Below are positions 61,256 through 64,000 of a stretch of DNA of 64,000 bases, piece after piece. Position numbers and translations under genes: made by a program. The notes beneath the pieces are model-generated. The model searched no databases. It was not told the origin of the DNA and saw only the letters and a program-made list of their open reading frames with translations. The DNA comes from Pseudovibrio sp. Tun.PSC04-5.I4. GTDB lineage: Bacteria; Pseudomonadota; Alphaproteobacteria; Rhizobiales; Stappiaceae. Numbering within the stretch: the first letter of the stretch is position 1; each line of letters begins with the position of its first letter. The DNA is taken from NCBI RefSeq assembly GCF_900104145.1, contig NZ_FNLB01000006.1:1819001-1883000 (forward strand), written 5' to 3'.

Positions 61256-63301
61256 TTAATTGTTTTGAATGTTGGTCACTTTTTCAGCTTGGGGCCTGTT
61301 AAGTCTAGAGGTTTGCTGTTCTTCAAATTCCATGTGGCAGTAAATAGTGAGATCGCCGGGGAGTTGACGTGCAACAGGTGTTTCCGTATCGCAAGTCTCA
61401 CCAAGATGATGCGGACAGCGGCGTTTGAACGGGCAACCAGTAGCAGGTGGTGCTTTTTCCGTGGTGTCATCTACAAGCAGTTTGGGAACAAAATCCGGAT
61501 CGGGCTCTAGAACTGCGCCCATCAAAATCTGCGTGTACGGGTGATATGGTGGAGAATAAACCGATTCGACTGATCCAATTTCGCAAATCCGTCCTTGATA
61601 TAAGACAGCGACTCGGTCGGATACGGCTCTCACAACAGCTAGATCATGACTGACGAAAATATAAGACCCACCGGATTGTTGCTGAAGCTGGGCTAGAAGT
61701 GTGAGCGCAGCTGCCTGAACAGAGACATCCAAAGCGGAGGTGATCTCGTCACATAAGGTTACATCTGGATTGGCTGCAAATGCTCTTGCCACTCCAACTC
61801 TTTGTCTCTCTCCGCCCGAAAGCTGGGCAGGGAAACGGTTCAAATACCGAGCCGACAAACGAACCGTTTCTAACATCTGCTCTGCTCTGTGAAGCGCTTC
61901 CTTTTTGTTCAAACCAAAATACAGGCGCAGCGGAGCGCTGAGAATTTCACCAATGGTCTGGCGCGGATTCAAAGAAGCATCGGCATTTTGAAAAATTAAT
62001 TGAACCCTGCGCTGAGTTTCACGGTCCCTGTCCGAAACAGGAACCGATAGGTCTACGTCATCACCCAGTTTGATCTCACCTGCTTTCGTTCCCATTAGTC
62101 CGGCAACTGCCCGTAGAATGGTCGATTTTCCAGACCCACTCTCTCCAACCAAACCAAGAGTTTCACCTTTGTGCAAGGATAGGTTAACCTGATCAACCGT
62201 TGTTGGGAGCTTGGTGCGCTTTAACAACCGATCAAGGAAAGAGGACTTGTCATAGTCTATAGCGACGCGGTTAAGGGACAGGGCAGGAACTTTGGAGACA
62301 TTTGGAATTCGATGAACGCTTGCACGAGGAGTAATCTTTTGTTCAGCAAAGATGCAGCGTGCGCGTCCGTCACCAACCGTCACAAGTTCGGGAACTTTAT
62401 CAGTACATTCGGCTTGAACGTGGTCACACCTTTCGGCAAACGCACAGCCATTCAGAATAGAACCAACAGCGGGCGGCATACCTGGCATGGATGCAGGAAT
62501 ACCTGGCTTATCCAATCTAGGGATGGAGGCAAGCAAGCCGCGCGTATAGGGATGTTTGGGTGCTCGCAGAACGTCTCTTGTTGGCCCTTCTTCGACGAGC
62601 TGGCCTGCATACATTACCGCGACTCTGTCCGAAACTCGAGCAATCACACCAAGGTCATGGCTGACATAAATCATTGCCACACCCATTTCTTGAGCCAGAT
62701 AGCGCAGGAATTCTAGGATATGTGCCTGTGTTGTTACGTCCAAACCAGTCGTTGGCTCATCCAGTAATAGCACCTTCGCGTTACCTGCAAGTGCCATAGC
62801 CACAGCTGCGCGTTGTTGTTGTCCGCCAGAGAGTTGATGTGGGTAGCGATCCGCCATCTCTTCTGGGCTTGGCAACCGGACTTTTGCGAGCAATTCGATT
62901 GTCTTGGTAACCCGTTGGGCGTTATTCAGATCGGAATGCAAGCGAAGAGCTTCATCAATCTGTTGCCCAACTTTCATGGTCGGGGTTAGCGCCTGCCCTG
63001 CATTTTGAGGAATAAGTGCGATTGAAGATCCTCGTAAGCGCTGCCGTTCAACCTCAGACAATGCAAAAATGTCCTGACCATCGAAAATCACACGTCCATC
63101 AAATACCGTTAGACCCTTCTTGAGATAGCCCATCAACGCAAGGGCAAGTGTAGATTTTCCCGAACCACTCTCTCCCACGATCCCGATAGTTTCACCTGCC
63201 CGTAGCTCCAGTGAAACGCCACGCAAAATAGGAGCTTTCAGCCCGCCCTTTGCAATAAAGCCCATTGAAAGGTCTTCAACTTTAATGAGTGCATCTGACA
63301 T
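61256..63301 (-). CDS. Fused dipeptide/oligopeptide ABC transporter ATP-binding protein
   Basis: 681 residues with two ABC domains. The first has Walker A GESGSGKST (about 39-47), signature LSGGQQQR and Walker B LLLDEPTTGLD, and its oligopeptide C-terminal domain has the cysteine cluster CAFAERCDHVQAEC. The second has GESGSGKST (about 390), LSGGERQR and LCDEITSALD, and ends with CPFKRRCPHHLGETC. This is the DppD-DppF type fused form that drives peptide or nickel uptake. It is 11 bases after the permease gene and is part of a leftward operon that continues past the window edge. Substrate unknown. Confidence 0.92.
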   Translation of the reverse strand: MSDALIKVEDLSMGFIAKGGLKAPILRGVSLELRAGETIGIVGESGSGKSTLALALMGYLKKGLTVFDGRVIFDGQDIFALSEVERQRLRGSSIALIPQNAGQALTPTMKVGQQIDEALRLHSDLNNAQRVTKTIELLAKVRLPSPEEMADRYPHQLSGGQQQRAAVAMALAGNAKVLLLDEPTTGLDVTTQAHILEFLRYLAQEMGVAMIYVSHDLGVIARVSDRVAVMYAGQLVEEGPTRDVLRAPKHPYTRGLLASIPRLDKPGIPASMPGMPPAVGSILNGCAFAERCDHVQAECTDKVPELVTVGDGRARCIFAEQKITPRASVHRIPNVSKVPALSLNRVAIDYDKSSFLDRLLKRTKLPTTVDQVNLSLHKGETLGLVGESGSGKSTILRAVAGLMGTKAGEIKLGDDVDLSVPVSDRDRETQRRVQLIFQNADASLNPRQTIGEILSAPLRLYFGLNKKEALHRAEQMLETVRLSARYLNRFPAQLSGGERQRVGVARAFAANPDVTLCDEITSALDVSVQAAALTLLAQLQQQSGGSYIFVSHDLAVVRAVSDRVAVLYQGRICEIGSVESVYSPPYHPYTQILMGAVLEPDPDFVPKLLVDDTTEKAPPATGCPFKRRCPHHLGETCDTETPVARQLPGDLTIYCHMEFEEQQTSRLNRPQAEKVTNIQNN

Positions 63302-63312
63302 GGTTCTGCTCC

Positions 63313-64000
63313 TTAAACAGCTATAGCAGAGCTGCGATCAAGACCGAGGGCCTTGCCAATAGCGTCTGCCAGCAGGTTGATGCCAATAATGAGTGAACTC
63401 AACGCAAAGCATGGCCAGAAAATACTCCAAGGCGCGATCGCCAGGAGCCCCCGCTCTTGGGCGATCATCAATCCCCAGTCTGGCGTTGGTGGGGTAGCTC
63501 CAAACCCAAGAAAGCTCAGTGATGAAAATGCCAGCAACATCCAACTCCAACGCATAGCGCCCTCAACGAGCAAAATGTCGCTCAGGTTTGGAAGTATTTC
63601 TCTGGTCACTATGGTCCAAAATGTTTCGCCACGAGCCTTCGCGGCCACAACAAAATCTCGTGCTGCTGTCTGCATTGCCGCACCGCGCATAACCCGTAGT
63701 ACCGCCATTCCATAAAAGAAACCGAGTGTTGGAATAATCGTAACAGGCCCGGCCCCACCGATTGAGATAATCAGCAAAAGGAACAAAAGCCATGGCATGG
63801 AAAGAAACGCGTCGACGAAGCGCATCGCGACTTCATCAGTCTTTCCTCCGAATGTGCCGAAAAAGATGCCGGCTAATCCACCCAGGACCGTTGCTACAAC
63901 TGTCGCAAAAAACGTAATGGTTATTGCCAGCCTGCCGCCATAGAGAACGCGCGAGAGAATATCGCGCCCCAACGTATCCGTTCCCATCCAGTGTTCAAGG
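63313..64000 (-). CDS. Dipeptide/oligopeptide ABC transporter permease (DppC-type), partial
   Basis: The C-terminal 228 or so residues of a DppC/OppC-type permease, cut by the window edge. The frame is open to 64000, reading LEHWMGTDTLGRDILSRVLY. The GTDxLGRDxLSR block is the family hallmark and comes after the first membrane segment. Membrane segments and the EAA loop (AAKARGETFWTIVTREILPN) follow. It pairs with the fused ATPase directly downstream; a second permease and a binding protein are expected outside the window. Confidence 0.9.
   Translation of the reverse strand, partial: LEHWMGTDTLGRDILSRVLYGGRLAITITFFATVVATVLGGLAGIFFGTFGGKTDEVAMRFVDAFLSMPWLLFLLLIISIGGAGPVTIIPTLGFFYGMAVLRVMRGAAMQTAARDFVVAAKARGETFWTIVTREILPNLSDILLVEGAMRWSWMLLAFSSLSFLGFGATPPTPDWGLMIAQERGLLAIAPWSIFWPCFALSSLIIGINLLADAIGKALGLDRSSAIAV

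Overview
The window looks alphaproteobacterial, probably marine. Signs of this are a GapR/DUF2312-type protein, phage-type genes of the kind found in Rhizobiales/Rhodobacterales prophages, a serralysin-type RTX protease, a fused dipeptide-ABC ATPase, and IS630 and IS30 elements. A Pseudovibrio/Stappiaceae-like host is my guess from gene style only; no rRNA or marker gene confirms it.

Layout. (1) 1-21646 is the right-hand part of integrated element A: the end of a giant Ig-like repeat autotransporter gene (1-11896, with many frame breaks that look like assembly errors), remnants of phage packaging genes, a leftward operon (N6-MTase, two HTH proteins, NusG paralogue), a small coiled-coil gene, a Cro/CI-like immunity region, a rightward operon of small genes, an AlpA-like protein and a tyrosine integrase. 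(2) 21630-50181 is a complete related element B in direct tandem with A. It has decayed IS pieces at its left end, an Ig-domain protein overlapping an intact 4369-aa adhesin with 35 repeats of about 309 bp, then the same packaging remnants and leftward operon, a different immunity region, extra cargo (C5 methyltransferase beside a nuclease-like protein) and a different integrase. (3) 50182-about 54 kb starts with what looks like the left arm of a third element of A's specificity, followed by a VOC gene between long inverted repeats and a leftward operon with a uracil-DNA-glycosylase-like gene. (4) 54-64 kb looks chromosomal: LysE-type exporter, IS630, a broken GNAT gene, an RTX metalloprotease with a small secreted neighbour, IS30, and a peptide ABC transporter.

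How it fits together. Both elements end in a 17-bp sequence that reads like the 3' end of a tRNA gene (acceptor arm plus TCCA). Each junction is flanked by inverted 9-mers that differ between A (GTGAGGGAT type) and B (GTGGGTCAA type) but sit at nearly the same distances from the core. This fits two integrases with different arm specificities sharing one attB. Replication, methylation, antitermination-like and immunity genes resemble a temperate phage, but no terminase, capsid or tail gene is present. Where they would be expected there are only shreds of an HNH endonuclease and a terminase-associated HTH protein, abutting the giant adhesin. My reading, as inference, is a prophage-derived element whose late genes were replaced by a surface adhesin, now accumulated in tandem with diverged immunity, integrase and repeat subtypes.
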